The position numbers and the translations under genes were made by a program. Below the pieces are notes generated by a model that did not search any database, was not told the origin of the DNA, and saw only the letters and a program-made list of their open reading frames with translations. Shown here piece after piece: positions 22,360 to 36,683 of a stretch of DNA of 64,000 bases (positions are counted from its first letter, which is position 1; each line of letters starts with the position of its first letter). This DNA comes from Pipra filicauda (taxonomy: Eukaryota; Chordata; Aves; Passeriformes; Pipridae). The stretch is from NCBI RefSeq assembly GCF_003945595.2, contig NW_024103874.1, positions 4,412,001 to 4,476,000 of the forward strand. The letters are read 5' to 3'.

Positions 22360-25300
22360 GGTACTAGTACAAAGGTAGATTGAAGTTCCCAGGGTTGAAG
22401 GTCAGCCAAATCTGTAAGGTCCAAGGAGATGCAGAGGCATCCTTTACCTTTAGCCTGCCAGGTAACATCATGACTATTTAGAAAGGATTCTAAAGGTATG
22501 TAATTCTGTGCTTCTTCAGCCAATGGAAAAAATGCAAATAGTTCATAAGCGTCATGCAGGCCAGTTTCAAGCTACTGTATCCCAATTACAGGTGTCTCCC
22601 TAGCAGGGCCTGTTGACTAGAGAAGTGGATGGTAGATTCTGCATATACTAAGTCACATGTGGCTCCTTCAGTGCTTCAGAGTTGCCCAAAGGGACAGGTC
22701 ACAGTAGTATCTGATGGACACTGCCCAATCATGTGCATGTTTTGATAAAGAACCCAGGCTACTTAAATCCTACATATGCAAATAACCTGTGACAGCTGTA
22801 GATGAACTTCATCTCAACAAACCCTCTTACACTGTTTTGACTATGAGCAACCAGAATTTTTGTCCTATCAAGTTTTGGTTTTCAGTGACAAGATCAATGT
22901 GCTGCCACATAATTAGCTGAAGGAACTCACTGTGTCCTTACACAGGTCTTGGATCCAATGCCCGGGAGCACCCAGAGGACAGTGGGGAAGGAGCAGGACT
23001 GCTTCTTCGGGTGGCAGCTCAACCCCCTACTGACCAACCCCCAACACAAGCACAGGCCAAAGCTTACAGCACCTCCTGACAGGAATGGGAACATTGCCCG
23101 TGTGTGTTTGGAAGCAATAGCATATGTGCTCTTTCCAGAGACCAGTATTTCAACATGAGGGGAATTTTACTTCTGAACAGATGCCAGGGTTGTTCAGCAA
23201 ATGGATGGGACATATCATGGACCAGGGATTCCCTCAGACCACGATTTCAAAGTGCTCGGCCGTGAAATCCACGGGCAGCTTGAGGAGAAGGCACAGCCAA
23301 AGCTACTGTACACACCAGCCATTGTATTTTATACTGTGGGGGTTTGGTCCTTTCCATCAGTAGCTCCAGCGTACCTACAATAAATGCTCTTAAACAAATT
23401 TAAAATAAAAGGATGAGAAAAACACTGAACATCAGCCTACTCCGGCCAAGAGAATAACAGGGAGTTCCACCACAGGCAGATCAGTGCCAGAATAAGAAAA
23501 TTAGTGGCTCTTCTACTCAGCACTTTTAACACACAGGTGAAACTCCTTGGTTTGATGTTAGAAAGTAACCATTAAACTATTTAAAACAAAACATTAATTC
23601 CTATTTGCCCCATTTTGTCCCATGGGACACTTCTTAGGACAGGAACCAGATCCTTACTGACTGGAGAGAGGGGTGGGCAGAAGGGACTGAGGTCCAGATG
23701 GAGCTGAGCCAGCTCATTCCCAGGGTGAAACCCAACGAATCCTCTGGCAGAAATCAGCGCATTCCTCCCAGGCTTAAGAAACAGCATTACTGTGGTACGT
23801 TCACTACAGACAGCAGTAGAATCTCTCCCACCAGATGTCAACAGACACAGAACCCCTCCCCTGAGGAAATTCCCCGTGCAGCAAAGCCATAGACATTACA
23901 ACACACAGCAAGACAGAACTGCCACATCATCTGCTGTACAGACGAGCCCGGTGCTTACAGGTACTTGTGAACATCTCAACATGGTGTCTCAGCAGTGCCA
24001 TGCAGTTGTGGAAGCCCAGTTCAGCAGGATTTCCAGTGTAGGGTTCCTTAGTTTTGCATGAAGGATTTGCAGGCTTGTATCACAGTCCCTAACTGACAAC
24101 CAGAGGCTGTTTTACACCACCATCCATATTATCCAAAGGAAATTTCGCTTCCCCTCTGATCTTTTCAAAATATTTCTGTATAGCATTCAAGCCTGTTCTG
24201 GTTCTTCCCCCTTTCCCTCTCCACCCAGTCTTTTTTTGGAATAGTAGCTTTTGAAAGCCACTTCAAAAACTACCCCACCACCATCCCTGGTTTCTATTTA
24301 AATTATCTCAGTTGTGATGAGCTGTTTTGCTGGAGACATTATTTAGTATTTCCAGTTTTTAAATACCAGGAGAAATGTGCTATTCCTTTTCTCTGTATAG
24401 TTTTAAAATTATTCAAATCACAGTTCTTCAAAGAACTTTAACTTCTGGCTCTAGCTGATGCTAAAACTTTTAAATGCAATGCAGTTAAACCACAGGCTGT
24501 TACACCTGAAGAGCCCATTTCACAATGGCTGGTAAGGCTGGTTTTTGCCGTTTTAACTTTTTTTAAAAAAGATCACAGCTACTACTGCAGACATTAAAAA
24601 GACTGCTGTGAAATATATCTGGCAGCCATGAAAGCTGTTACAGAGTACTATGAGAAGTTTCTGTACAGAATTAAGATTTTGGCATAAGGTTGTTCATGCC
24701 CTACTGTCTCTAGTTCCACCTTAACGTTTCCCTATGTTCTCTTCCATCCACATTAATCTACTTTATCCTTCCCCCAGGATGAAATTCCTCCAGGCAGTGT
24801 GTGAGGAGCCGACAGCTGCATCGCGTCCTGCTTGCACAGGACCATCCACAGTGGGAGCGCAGGCCCAAGGGAGCAGGACGTCGGGAATCGATCCCTGGAG
24901 GAGACACTGCCCAGCACAGAGGTAGCCCAAGCATGTGTGGGTTTTACTGTTCCTTTTCAGACTTCTCCATCACTAGAGTTTTAGGGACAAAACAAAACCA
25001 AAACCCCACAACTAACTTTCAGGCTTATGCACAGTATACAAGTTTGTGTGGCACAACAGTAAAAAAGCTGGTAATTAACATTTTTCTGTAACAATAAAAA
25101 TAAATCTGTAAAATTCCACAGTAGGAATAATTAAAGCTAAGAAAGAGAACAGCTCCTTGTGATCCACCTGTCCAAAAGTGGATCATTTACTACACTTCGA
25201 AGGATTTGTATGTCCTTAAAGGAGGAGGGGGGGGGAAATCACACTAATGCAGCATTGCAGCTGTTAAAACCCCCAAAATACCTGTTAGAAAGTATTGACA

Positions 25301-28300
25301 CAGCCTGTATAAGGCTGGACAGCACTGAGCAATTATGTACTGTGAGAAGAGCTGATCTCCACAGAGAGGCACCTGCACTGGCCTTCACAGCAGCTCAACC
25401 AGCTGAGAGGAATGCAGGTTGCAGAGCCCAGCAGAGGCAGTCAAGTCACCTGCTCAGGAACTGCCCTGCCAGCACTTTGGGTGTCACACACAGCTTGGCC
25501 TCACAAGTCCCGCTCGGTCCTGTGGCTCCTCTGGCTCAGACACAGGTGGCTGCAGTGGCCGTCCCTGCGCCGTCGCTCCAGCGCTGCCGTGTCCGGTGCG
25601 GGTGTAGGGAAGGTGAGGGCAGCCCACTCTGGCACAGAGCACAGCACAGCAGCACAGGCTCCTGGCCTACAGAAGATGAAATAACTCTCCTGTATTCACC
25701 AGTTACCTAAGAACTGCATTTCTCCCCTCTGTAAAACTGTTGAAGCAGAGGATGGGCAGGATTTGTCAACCTTAGAACTGATGTTGTTCAACAGCTTCCC
25801 TGTGCCACTCAGCCTTGTCCTGAGTGGACTTGTCCACGCAGGTGTGGCCCTTCCTCCGTGACTTAACAGAAATAACCTCAAGAGAGCAGAATTTAACCAA
25901 ACCCCATCACCCCGATGCAGAGGCTGACATCAAACTTTAATCCACGATTCTTCTGACGTGAAATCTTTTGATGCATTATCCAACTTATAAACCTGAACGA
26001 AAGACACAGGTGAGCTGGTGCTTTAGCTGTCAGTCCTAAAGCACTCCACAACGGGAAGCTACTTACCAGCTCCGAGCCGTCCCCCGGGAGCAGCTGTGCC
26101 CAGTCCCAGGCTGGGGCCGTGTGTCGCAGCCGCTGGGTGCCCCTGAAGCCCCCTCTGGTGGCACCGAGCACCGGTGCCCGCGGCTGTGCAGGTGAGGGGC
26201 TCTGGAACCGCTGCAGCTCCTCGCCTGTTCAACTGTTCTGACACCTGCTTTTGCTGGACTTTCGGTCATTTCCCTTAAACCCAGCTTACTCCTAGTTCTA
26301 ACTCAGAAGTGTTGAACTACTCTTACAGCAGTTTCAGTGTTAGTTTTCCCTGGAAACTGCCCACAGGTCTGCTTCCACTTTCCAGACGGAAATCAGTTTA
26401 TTGAACACTCGTGTCTGAGGTGTGCTGCCTGCCCTGCTGCTGTTCTCCTAAAGACTCTATCAGCTCTAATTTGCACTGCAATTAAGCTGCCTGTGTGCCA
26501 AGCCTTTACATTCAGGCACACAAAGAAATCAAACCTGTCTTTAAATTTAGGAGACTCAGAGACAAGAGCCTGCTGTTTCTGTGGTGATTTCTCTGCATTC
26601 AAGCCAACATGTAACTCTAAGCTCATGCAAATCTGTACCTTTGACATATAGGCTTTATTTTAATCTACCTGAGATTATAGTGATCTATCTGACCTGTGTT
26701 AGACGACTTCATTTTCAATACTACCCCGCACCCCGAGTGAGAGAGAGGCACTATGTGCTGCTGCAAAAAAAGGGCTTATTTTCCAGACTGTTCATGGATT
26801 GGTATCATCACTCCTTGCAGGGACAGGCCATCTTCAGGTTCCAAGTTCAGCACAGATCGGACACAGCAAATCAGCAGCAGACTTGACTCAAAATGCAAGT
26901 GAACATCTCAAAAAAACCCTTTTATTTGGGGACTAGCAAAGAACTTTTTCACTGGCTATGCAGTCAAGTGACCAAGTTCAAAGAACTGAAGTAAAATTAG
27001 TAAAAGAAAGCAAAACAGCAAGAGGGTGGTGAGTGTTTTTAATCAAACTTTCATCACTTTCAGTGTTGATGACAAGAGATAACCACCCTCATATGCATAG
27101 TGCCTCTGTAAGTGATACCAGGTTTCTGCCCCCCAACCCTTCCCCTCAGCAATGGTTCCTCACACTGAAGCCAAGCACCCCTGATGGCAGGAGTGCTGGC
27201 CTGCTGTCTCCAAGTGCCTTGGGGGTGTTGGGTGCTTCGAAGGCAAAATAGGAACATGCCAGGAGCAGGGACCAGCCTTCCTAACTTAAAAAGACAGGGC
27301 AAAAATCTTCACACAGCTGAGTCACATGGCAGGTGTAACATACCTTGCAGAGCAGAGACAGGGAGCTCCAGCAGTTCACAGCCAGGAGATGATAATGGCT
27401 CCCCAAGGATCCCACTGCTCCTTTTAGCTGGCTGGGTCCCAGGGGATATTGGCTTCAGCAGCCACTATGGTCTGCCTCACTCCACAGGCAGGGCTCAGGC
27501 CCTGAGCCAGCCCCTGGACCAGCAGACCCCCAGGCCAGCATAGCCCTGCCAGCACCACGATGGGAGTTCAACAGTGGAGCTGCCGTGTTACACCAGCCAC
27601 TCCTGTACTATGACCCTTCCAAAGCCAGAAATTCTCCAACATGAATTTCTCAGAAGTTCTGGCAGACTCATCTTGGGTATGCTCATCATTATTTGGTCTT
27701 GCAGCAGCCTTCCTGAAAACTCCTCTCGATACAAAGGTTTAGGCCAGGCCTACACACAGGGCAGCCACATGTCCAAGAAAATGGCCAGTAACAAAATAAA
27801 TGTTACATTTTATTTCCCCGGTACTATTCAATACTTAGTGCCTCTCAGTATGGACCTACATTGCACAATACAGTATTAAGCAAAGACACCTTGGCTTTGT
27901 AGGAGTTAATTCAGGTGCCAGAAGTAGTTCAGTTATAAGAGTATGGAACCTGGCAGAGCCTAGTTTTTTCCATGGGGTAGCAGTCAAACCCAAAAGGCAT
28001 CCAGTTTAACTACAATCAGTCCCTGCAGACGAACATACGTATGGCTTAAGAAGCAAAGTTTAAGTAAAATATATTTTAACAGTTAAGCTAAACCAAGAGC
28101 AGTATATCCACATCCACTGCACTCAACTGAGTCAACTCTTCAGCTGGTGCAATCTTGCCCAAAGAGCAGCATTAAATTGGCACCAGCCTGTGTGCAGACA
28201 AAGCCTTACTTTCTTCTCTTCACAACAGTACTTACAGTTCCCTACACCACTTTCACACTCTGAGCCATAACTCCTGTCTTTACTGTACTCTATTTTGCCC

Positions 28301-31300
28301 CTGCTCTCTTTAGAGTGGTATGTTTTCTTTCTTTCCTGCTCTTATTACAGAGAGGAAGAGAAACAGATACAAGAAAAAGCATACATAAGTGATGCATGCT
28401 ATAATCCTGGCATTTCAATATGCACATTTTCTGTTGGTGGGGTAACCCAGTATCACTGCGTTCCCTTCACAAAGGCTCCATATTTTGTTAGAGGTGTACA
28501 GGAACAAGGAGTCCAAGATCGTTAACTATACAAGCAAACACTATTCACTTTGTGAACAGCTTGAGTGCAGAAAAGTTCAGCTGCAGAAGAAATGAAAAAA
28601 CCTGAAAGGGGATAACAAAAGGCAACTTTTATCACCAGAGTCAGGGCTCCCACTTCCAGGAGGTGGCAGCGTTGTCTCTTCGTAATTCCCCACTGGAAAC
28701 CAGGAGCGGGATCACAAACACTGTGGTTTTCTCTGAAGGAAACAGTCCCACTCTCACCAACTTCTGTGAAATACTGGTGTCAAGTAAGATATTACCATAA
28801 ATCGCTATAAATTCACACTTTCCCTGTCTGCAGTTACGTAAACAGAAGTTTAGAGGTTTGATGTGACAAGTGCTTTTTACTCTGAAGTTCCGCCACAAGA
28901 ACAATTAATAGGAAATACATTTAATGTTAGGGTTTTTTAAATCTAATAAACCCTGCTCAGACTCCTGTATGCTTAGTTGCTTTTCTCAATAAAAGCAGTT
29001 AAGATGTTTTAGCACCTGAATTGAGTAAATTATTAGTTCCTGTATTCTTTTTAAGTCTAATAAGTCAGGTGAACTTCAAAGTGAATACGTAGTACATTTA
29101 TGATTGGTTAGTTTAAAAACTGGGATACTGCAAATGTTTACCCTCTTCCCCTCCCCTTTTGGATATGTTTTCTATTTCAAAACTGCAGATACATTTGCTG
29201 CTGATTTCTATTTGAGAATTAACAGCAAAAATACAGAGAAAAAAAAAACTATTTTCCAAGTGTTGCTCTGTCAATAAAAACCTGAGTTCAAGTGCTTCAG
29301 ACATCCACTGATGCTGCTGACAAACACCTGCATCAGCAAACTTCATGTCTGGACTGTTCCTTTTCTCCATTTCCACTGGGCAGCAGTGAATGCAACGGAC
29401 AAATTTTGTATTAAATGCAATATATGACACAAAAGCCCTCAGCAGAGCCAAATAAGCAGTGGACACAAAACTGCTTTTATGGTTCCTTTGTGTAAAAAAG
29501 TGTTTGTATTATGCTGCTTTAAGCTTGTGCTCTGCTAGTGTAATTAAAGATAACACTTCCTATTATTATAAGATGTCAGTCTGCAAGCAAAACTGACACG
29601 TTTCAGAAATCATGCTGGGTGGTGCTTCCCCAAAAACACCACAAAGATCTTCCTAGATAAACCAGAGCCTGGTTTGCTTTCATCTCCTGTGACATGAACA
29701 TGAGCTCACATGACAAAGTCAGGATTTCTATCATAACATGGACCCCTGAACGACATTCATAGATCTCAACAATCCACACACTTGTATCAATTTGGAAGCC
29801 AAGATGATTTCTGAAATTCAGTATCAAAGGATATTAAATGGATTCCAATTTTCCTAATGGAAGTAAAAGAGGCTCTTCTGAAAGGAAATGTGGCTCATAC
29901 CCAATTGCCTCTTATATGTGTAGTTCAAATACTGGCTGCAACTTTAAAAGTACTTGTATTTAATATTCACTTATCAAAGCAAGTTCAAGGTATTTCCCAC
30001 TCTAGTTACTAAATGAACCAAAGGGATTATTTTCACTGGGCACATAAAGATGGCAGACAGTGTGACTAACCAGGCACCAAGTTTTGGTGTACAAAGTCAC
30101 TTCCAAGTACAGCTCTTAACTCATCCCCCTAAAAAGCCACAGAAAAATTAAGAAGAAACACAAGTTAATGGAGTAACAGAAGAAAAAAACCCAACACTGA
30201 ATAACTGCACAGCACTAGCACTAAATATCCCTTTTTTTTAAATAAATGCAGACAAGGTTGGGAGGAGAAAAGTGGGCCTGGTGGTGGGCTTAGATGTAAA
30301 TTTACTACATGCTCCTACCACCCAGTACTTCTTTAGGAGTGGCTTGATTTTCTTCTTGGTACCACTTAACAAAGCTACTGTCTCATGTAATAACAAAATC
30401 CTTCCATCTGACAAGTACAGAGTAAATGTATAAAGTAAATCCATGTCAGAAATGATAAACTGACTAATAGAAAGAGTCTTACAGAGAGTAATTCTCTAAT
30501 CATGTTAAGTTTCCTTAATTCCTAAAAGGCCTCGTGCACTGAAGTTGCAAATAAGGATTTGCTGAACACGGCTGGAAGCTCTGGGAGAATGCAGGCAGCA
30601 CCTGAAACACTGCATTTGGAAAGATCCCATCCTTTGCCTCCTCTGGACTACAAGTTCTTCATAACCAGTGTTCAGAAATACTCATTTCTAAACAGGGAGT
30701 CACTTTAAGATGTGCCTAAAGCAGATTATATGTTTGGTCCAATAAATGTGTTTTCCTTGGCAGATTAGCTCAGACTTAAAGACTTCTCACTTTTGGATAC
30801 CTGAAGAGAATTGAGAGGACTCTCATGAATTTCCCTAAGGCTGTAACTTCTAGGTTTTGAACAGCTTATAAAGATTCCTTAAATAAATAAAATCTGGTAG
30901 AATACTCTTGCAGATGATGCACTGGCAGCTTCTCAGGAAGATAACAGTTCAAAATCATCCATTAAAAAGCAGGACACATTTTTTCACGAATATATAAGAC
31001 CGTTTAACTGGGCATTTAGCACAGAGTCCCCATCTATCAGTGCAACTTACCTTAATAAAAGCAATCTCAAGTTCTTCTTTGCATTTGATATGAGAGTTCT
31101 TCATCACACAAACTGGGTTGTTCTCTGTTTGTTACTAATACATATATTTTGGAACCAATTTAACTATTTAGCTACAGGAATCCAGTTTTCTATAGGAATT
31201 GGTTAAATCTGTAAAACCTCCAGTGTGGTAAAACTTTAAAGCAACCTCCCCTAAAAAAAACCCTCATTCTTTGTGTCTCAAAACCTGTATTCCTGTCTAC

Positions 31301-32576
31301 TGAGAAAAAACCCAAACCATATAGCAATAAGGACATTTTAAGTTAGATGGTTCTATGAACATCTGTAATTGTATTGAATAGTCTTTCTCTCTGAATCTTA
31401 CTTATGTTTAAAACAGAATTTTTTTTCTGATAAAAAAGCTAAAGTTTCTTTAAAAGAATCTTAAAAAAATGCAGGTTAATTAAAGTAGGTACCTTCAGGG
31501 ATTTCACTATAAAAGAGGCACAAGGCCTAAATAACAAAATACTTAAGGAAAAATTATAACCTGATGGGGGCAGACAACATTAAAATATACCTGGTATGTC
31601 TACTATGTACTATGATAATGAACAGAAATTTAAGTTGGCTGGTGTTCCCTCAGTGTTTAAAAATTGTAACTAAAAAACCTCATCTTAAAATATGACCTAA
31701 AAACTTATCAGTTACTTTACGTATAAGTGTTCAATAACTAGGTTTACTTCTGAAAATAAAATGTAAATTGGCTGAGGTGTGGTTACAAAGCAGTGAGAAC
31801 TGAACTTCTGAATTCATTAATCTTCAAGTGAATAAACACGAGACACCAGGTCGTGTGGTTGTAACTGTGATATGTCAGATTTCATCTGACGTTTCATAAC
31901 TGCATTATAAAACTACTTAGATGAAGTCAATCAAAAAATGTCATAAGCAGAAGGACTTGTTCAGCCTTCAAAGCAGTATTTACTTACCTTCGTATGAGTT
32001 ACAAGGATGCTATTCAAAACCTGCAAAAATATGCAAGGCAATACCTCTGCCCAACATCCACTTGAGATGTGTTCTTGTGTGTGTGGGTAACGTGTGAAGT
32101 ATGAACATAGAAAGGGAAAAAAAGAAAGAAAAAGATAAAAAGAGTCCTGCCTCCCCCCAACTTAAAAGTAAAGAATGGTCCTTAAATTATTTCATGTAGG
32201 GAAGAAAAGCAGCAGGAATATACTTGACAGTTAAAAGCTGTTTGCAGAAGTGTCAAGTATCGTTGGATACCACGTTGGAGATTTCATTCTCGGCACCAGG
32301 CACTGAAAATGCAAGACCTGAGAGACAGGTGCCAAATCTAAATTACAAAAATACAATTCAAATTAGTACAGGCAATTGCTGATTCATGGTGCACACTGCA
32401 CGGCCTTCTGGTAAAACTTAACACAAATGTATCAATACTTACCTTCCAGATTAGAAACAGATACTGTCTCTATGGGAAAAATTTCAAGCTTAACCATGTA
32501 GTTTTCATCCAGAAATCAGCTGGGTAGATCAACAGGCTCTTAACCATACAACTGTCATATGATACAAATGAAACTT

Positions 32577-32758
32577 CTAAAAGTGTCTCTCATTTGTGTG
32601 TATCTGTGTGCGAATCTTTGAAGGTGGAGAAAGGTAGCTTGGTGCCATAGTAAGAAAAAAAACCCCAAATCCTACACTCCCTAGTCTTGCAGAGCCAAGA
32701 ATGGATGGGTATTCAAAGAAAATATGATTATTCAGGAATATCCCTATGCGATACATAC
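32577..32758 (-). CDS. DIDO1: Alternative C-terminal tail of a short DIDO1 isoform (exon 6 read-through)
   Basis: If the exon 6 donor (AAAT-GTATGT) is not used, translation continues from LLFK into CMYRIGIFLNNHIFF and ends ...IHTNERHF, 60 residues on. Mammals are known to make a short DIDO1 isoform containing the PHD finger but not the TFIIS or SPOC domains, so this is its likely counterpart. The tail itself is not recognised, and no transcript evidence is available. Confidence 0.45.
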
Positions 32759-32984
32759 ATTTGAACAACAGTGCAGGTGAAATGGCAGCAGTCCTTTCAG
32801 GCTTTACAGCATTGTAATTATGATCGCTGGCCCAGGACGGTGTCACGGGTTCTGCTGGTGGCTCTCTAGCAACAGGTTGAGTGTTTGCCTCAGTCTTGGC
32901 CACTGTCACAACAGTCTTCTTCATGTTCACCTCTCTTTTCTCAGGCAATTGTCTCTTTTGGTTGGAAAGTGGTTTGATACTTGC
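32759..32984 (-). CDS. DIDO1: DIDO1 exon 6
   Basis: It encodes ASIKPLSNQKRQLPEKREVN through the conserved TPSWASDHNYNAVKPERTAA and SPALLFK. Acceptor AATTATACAG, donor AAAT-GTATGT, ending with one base of the Ser codon completed in exon 7 (LLFK-S-QREEK). Confidence 0.95.
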
Positions 32985-33760
32985 CTGTATAATTAAAAGA
33001 CATTTGATTACCAATAATCATCGAATATACTGTATTTTACAAACAAGCAGAGATATAGTTACACACACGTAGAACAATTTCTTTTACAGTAAACTCCTGC
33101 AAAGAACCTGAAATGATGTAATTTCACATTCAAATTTATAAAGCAAAGGTGATATACAGGATAACTTCAGGAAAAGGGAATGGTAAAGAGACCACTTCAA
33201 AACGACAGAATTTATCGACAGATTGGGGTGTGTTTGTTTGTTTCTCTGAAAAACTACCATCCACTTTTTAGTGGTTTCAAAAGTAAAAGGCTGTTTTCAT
33301 TTTTGTTCTTCACAAAGCACACACACAACAGTCAGGTTATTACACAATTCACAGTAGTTCCCAATTACTGTCCAAAACCCAGTAATTTAAAAATGCATAA
33401 TTAATTTGAATTAAATTAAAATAAAAAATATGTACTTACACTTTTTTTAAAGGTAAATTAATTCAGAATTCTTTTTTTTAAAGTGCAATGCCATCTAGAA
33501 CTACACTTGCAAGCAACTATCCCCATCTAGAGGCAATTATTAAGATTTTTTTTTTTTAAAAAGTGACGGGAAAATATTTTACTGTCATAAGAATTAAACC
33601 ATGTTGGTACCACAGAAAAAGGCAAGAGAACAACAAAAGAATAATAAAAAGCTCCTCTTCAATGCAGGACTTGGCAATTTCATTTGACTCAAAAAAGAGA
33701 GCACAGAAAAAAGCCGCCGTGCTTCAGGACAACAGTTCTGGATCAGGAACACGAACTTAC
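32985..33760 (-). other. DIDO1: DIDO1 intron 5
   Basis: A 776-base AT-rich intron with several T and A homopolymer runs (33470-33560). Nothing else was recognised. Confidence 0.85.
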
Positions 33761-33973
33761 CTGCTGCTGAGATTTTGGCGTGCCAGGTTTTTCAGATTTT
33801 GGTTTGATCTTCTCTTTAGGTTTTGGTTTTGAATCTTTGCCAGAACTTAGAATCTTCATGGTGGCTGCAGCGTGTTTGAGAATGCAGTCGTTGCTGCAGT
33901 ACACGGAGTCGGGCTGAGCCACGTTGAAACAGCCGGGACCGATGCACTTGGATGCACCAGGAGCTTCCATCAC
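33761..33973 (-). CDS. DIDO1: DIDO1 exon 5 (Cys-rich block after the PHD finger)
   Basis: A 213-base, phase-0 exon encoding VMEAPGASKCIGPGCFNVAQ, PDSVYCSNDCILKHAAATMK and a Lys/Pro-rich basic stretch ending in QQQ. The C-x4-C...C-x3-C pattern is conserved in mammals. Acceptor CCCTGTAG, donor CAG-GTAAGT. Confidence 0.96.
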
Positions 33974-36683
33974 CTACAGGGTGAAAGGGAGTGAGCTCAG
34001 CCTTCAAAGAGGAAATAACAGGAATGTGCCTTTGGAACACGGAGAAACGCTTACCCACTGTATGTGCAGCCTGCAGCTCTGCCAGTGACCTGACAATGGC
34101 CAGTGTGAAAGCGGCTGTCACTCAGGACACAACAGAAACAACCCACACAAAGGTAAGAGTTTCACTCTTTTAACACGTTATTTTCAGAACGTGCTGCATT
34201 ATCAAGTTGCTAGTCTAGCACTGAAGTAAAGGAGACTGGTTTCCTAACTTTTCAAATCCCATAAGCACACAAATGCTTTTTTCCTGATCCTCTGCATCAT
34301 GTGAGAGACCTCCTTAATAACTCCTGAGCAAGGTCTCTAAAGTGCATTTTATTTCTATATCCCCCTCAGCCATGCACACGTGCAAGAGGAAGCACTCAGC
34401 TATTCAGGTGTAGAGATTATTCTTGCTCTAGAGATTTACCAATTTTAAATGTAGAAGACTCCAACTTACATAAAGAAAAAAAACAACATTCTCCCAGATA
34501 ACTTTCCACAGCCTCCTACTTCTTACACATTTAGAGGTTTGCACATGCAATTTCTATTTTACTTCAAAATTGCTCTCCATTTATACAGAAGTGTTACATA
34601 TGAAACACTTCCTCTTCTAATGTTAAGATTCAGAAAATAGCACATTACTTGAAAACAGAGTACATTATGCCAAAATCCAGAAATAATTCAAAGCTCTTTA
34701 GGCTCCAACATATCACCTCTGGATATTATGCTTTAATTTCTCTTCCAGTTTACTCATAAAAGTGACACAACTAACCTAACATAATTTAGAACCTAACAAC
34801 ATTCAGAACTACTGTAGTGCTATACAGCCTCTCCCCATCAACAAACTGTCATTTGTAATTACCAAAAGTAAGTTTTTCATTAATATTTCCAGTTAAACAA
34901 ATATTTGCATTGTGGTTTTCCCCAGTCAAAGTCAGTAAGATAGCACTGTCTGCTGTAGTCTGGTAAAACCTAGAATTGAGAATTTTCCCCAAGAAATTGT
35001 TTATGCTTTAAAATACTTTTCAATCATGTACACACTTAGCTGATAAAGAATTATCAATTCATGGTCCCTAAAAAACACCTGAAGCTTATGACTAACTGAG
35101 CTGCCATTTCTAATTAATTAACTCAGATGATGATGAAACTTTAAGTGTTGATGTCTGCACTTAGAAAATTTGTTGAGTTCTGATCACAAACCAAAACCCT
35201 GCAGCTATAGATGCTTATGGATAGCAACAAAAAGGAGTCTTTCTCAAGAATTCTGATGCAAGAGAACAGATAAACTGAGACTGTTCAGTCACTGTAACAG
35301 ACTGATTTCATAGGAAATAGCAATGACCTTTATGCCCATAATGGACAGGGAATTTCTGCAGAGTGATGCTGCTTTATACAAGTTTTAGAGGGATTTTAAC
35401 TGAGGTATGAGGGACAGTGTGGGCTGAAACACACAGATGTGACAGCTCACTTCTCTCAGAACATGGTACCACCTGGCAATCACGAGTACAGCAGTTACAT
35501 TCCACTGTCAAATGCCAAAAGAATACCTAAAATACAAGCAGTTCTTCCACAAGAGGCAAGGAGTTAATGATAATTATGTTTCTCTTTCACTAACAGAGAG
35601 ATGGCCAACACATTCACATACCTGGTCAGCACATCAACACCACAGAGATACTCAGCAGCAGAGCCAAGGCCAACAGCACTGGACTCTCAAAAACTTTTTT
35701 GTGTGTACAAAGAAGTACAAATGCATTTGAAAACATTTTCGAGAACACTGTTTGCTGTACATTTATCTTAAAATTGTAACTATTTCTACACTGAACTCAA
35801 ACTGTTTTGGTCTGTACATTCATCTCACAGTGCTGCTATGGACAGCTCTGATATTTATTTAGGGATGATTTCAAAGTTTAAAGATTAGACATGAAAGAAT
35901 AAATTCGTAGAGAAAAACTATAAACTGCTGTAGCATTTTAACAGCAAATTCACTAAACATGTTTTTCCAGGCACAGTAAGAAGAAAAGGGAATTGTTCAA
36001 GATGTTGGCATCACTACAGTAGCTTAGGCAGGACAAAGACACTGTAGTATGAAGTTTTTTTAATCCATGTGCATTGAGCTGAAGAAGTTTCTATGCCTTT
36101 CCCAATGGAAGTTATTATTATAAAACTTAAATTTATTTCAGATTTTGCAATAATTCAAGATACATATATTTAGGTTAAAAAAGGCAGTATAAAAGAAGTC
36201 TCTACTTGCTAATAACCTAAAGCAGCATAAGGACAAAAATCAGAATTCAAAGACTAATTGGAAGTACAGGTGGAATTAACTTCAACAGGCACTTGCCAAA
36301 GTTAAGTAAAAAATTTCACTATCATTGAAAATGTCCAAAGTTGTTTGAGATTATTTCAAAGACCGTATAATCCAGTCCAGATTTCTAATATTTTATTAAA
36401 AGAATACCTCATTATTTGACTTCCAAAACAGTATTTAGAAAGGGCTGAACAGCACAAACTATTTCCTTACCCCTACATAAAACTTTTAAATCCCTCACTT
36501 GAAACTAAGTTGTAATTTCTGTACTGATAGAACTACGGATAAACTTCTGCTAAACAGAAGTTCAGCTGCTCAGCTTCATGTTTAGCTTTAAAAAACCACT
36601 TCAGATTTATAGCTCTACAAGTAACTCATTGTCTCAATGTACTCCATGAAACATTAAAAATAAGAAAAACTTAAAATACTTAC
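33974..36683 (-). other. DIDO1: DIDO1 intron 4 (2.7 kb)
   Basis: AT-rich intron; no coding, RNA or mobile feature recognised. Confidence 0.8.

Larger units (their letters stand above)
19960..32758 (-). other. DIDO1: DIDO1 intron 6 (12.8 kb), with short-isoform tail at its 5' end
   Basis: The largest intron after the first. The frame stays open past the exon 6 donor for 60 residues, to a stop at 32579-32577. Beyond that I find no coding exon, RNA gene or recognisable transposon. A TAAA tetranucleotide repeat lies at about 22335-22359. Scattered minus-strand AATAAA signals exist (for example 27814-27809), but no one of them can be chosen as the short-isoform polyadenylation site. Open frames in this interval look like chance. 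Confidence 0.6.

Noticed and set aside
19960..32576. Scattered 60-183 codon frames on both strands in DIDO1 intron 6 (for example 25159-25710)
   Set aside because: No homology, no splice-consistent partners and unremarkable composition; treated as chance.
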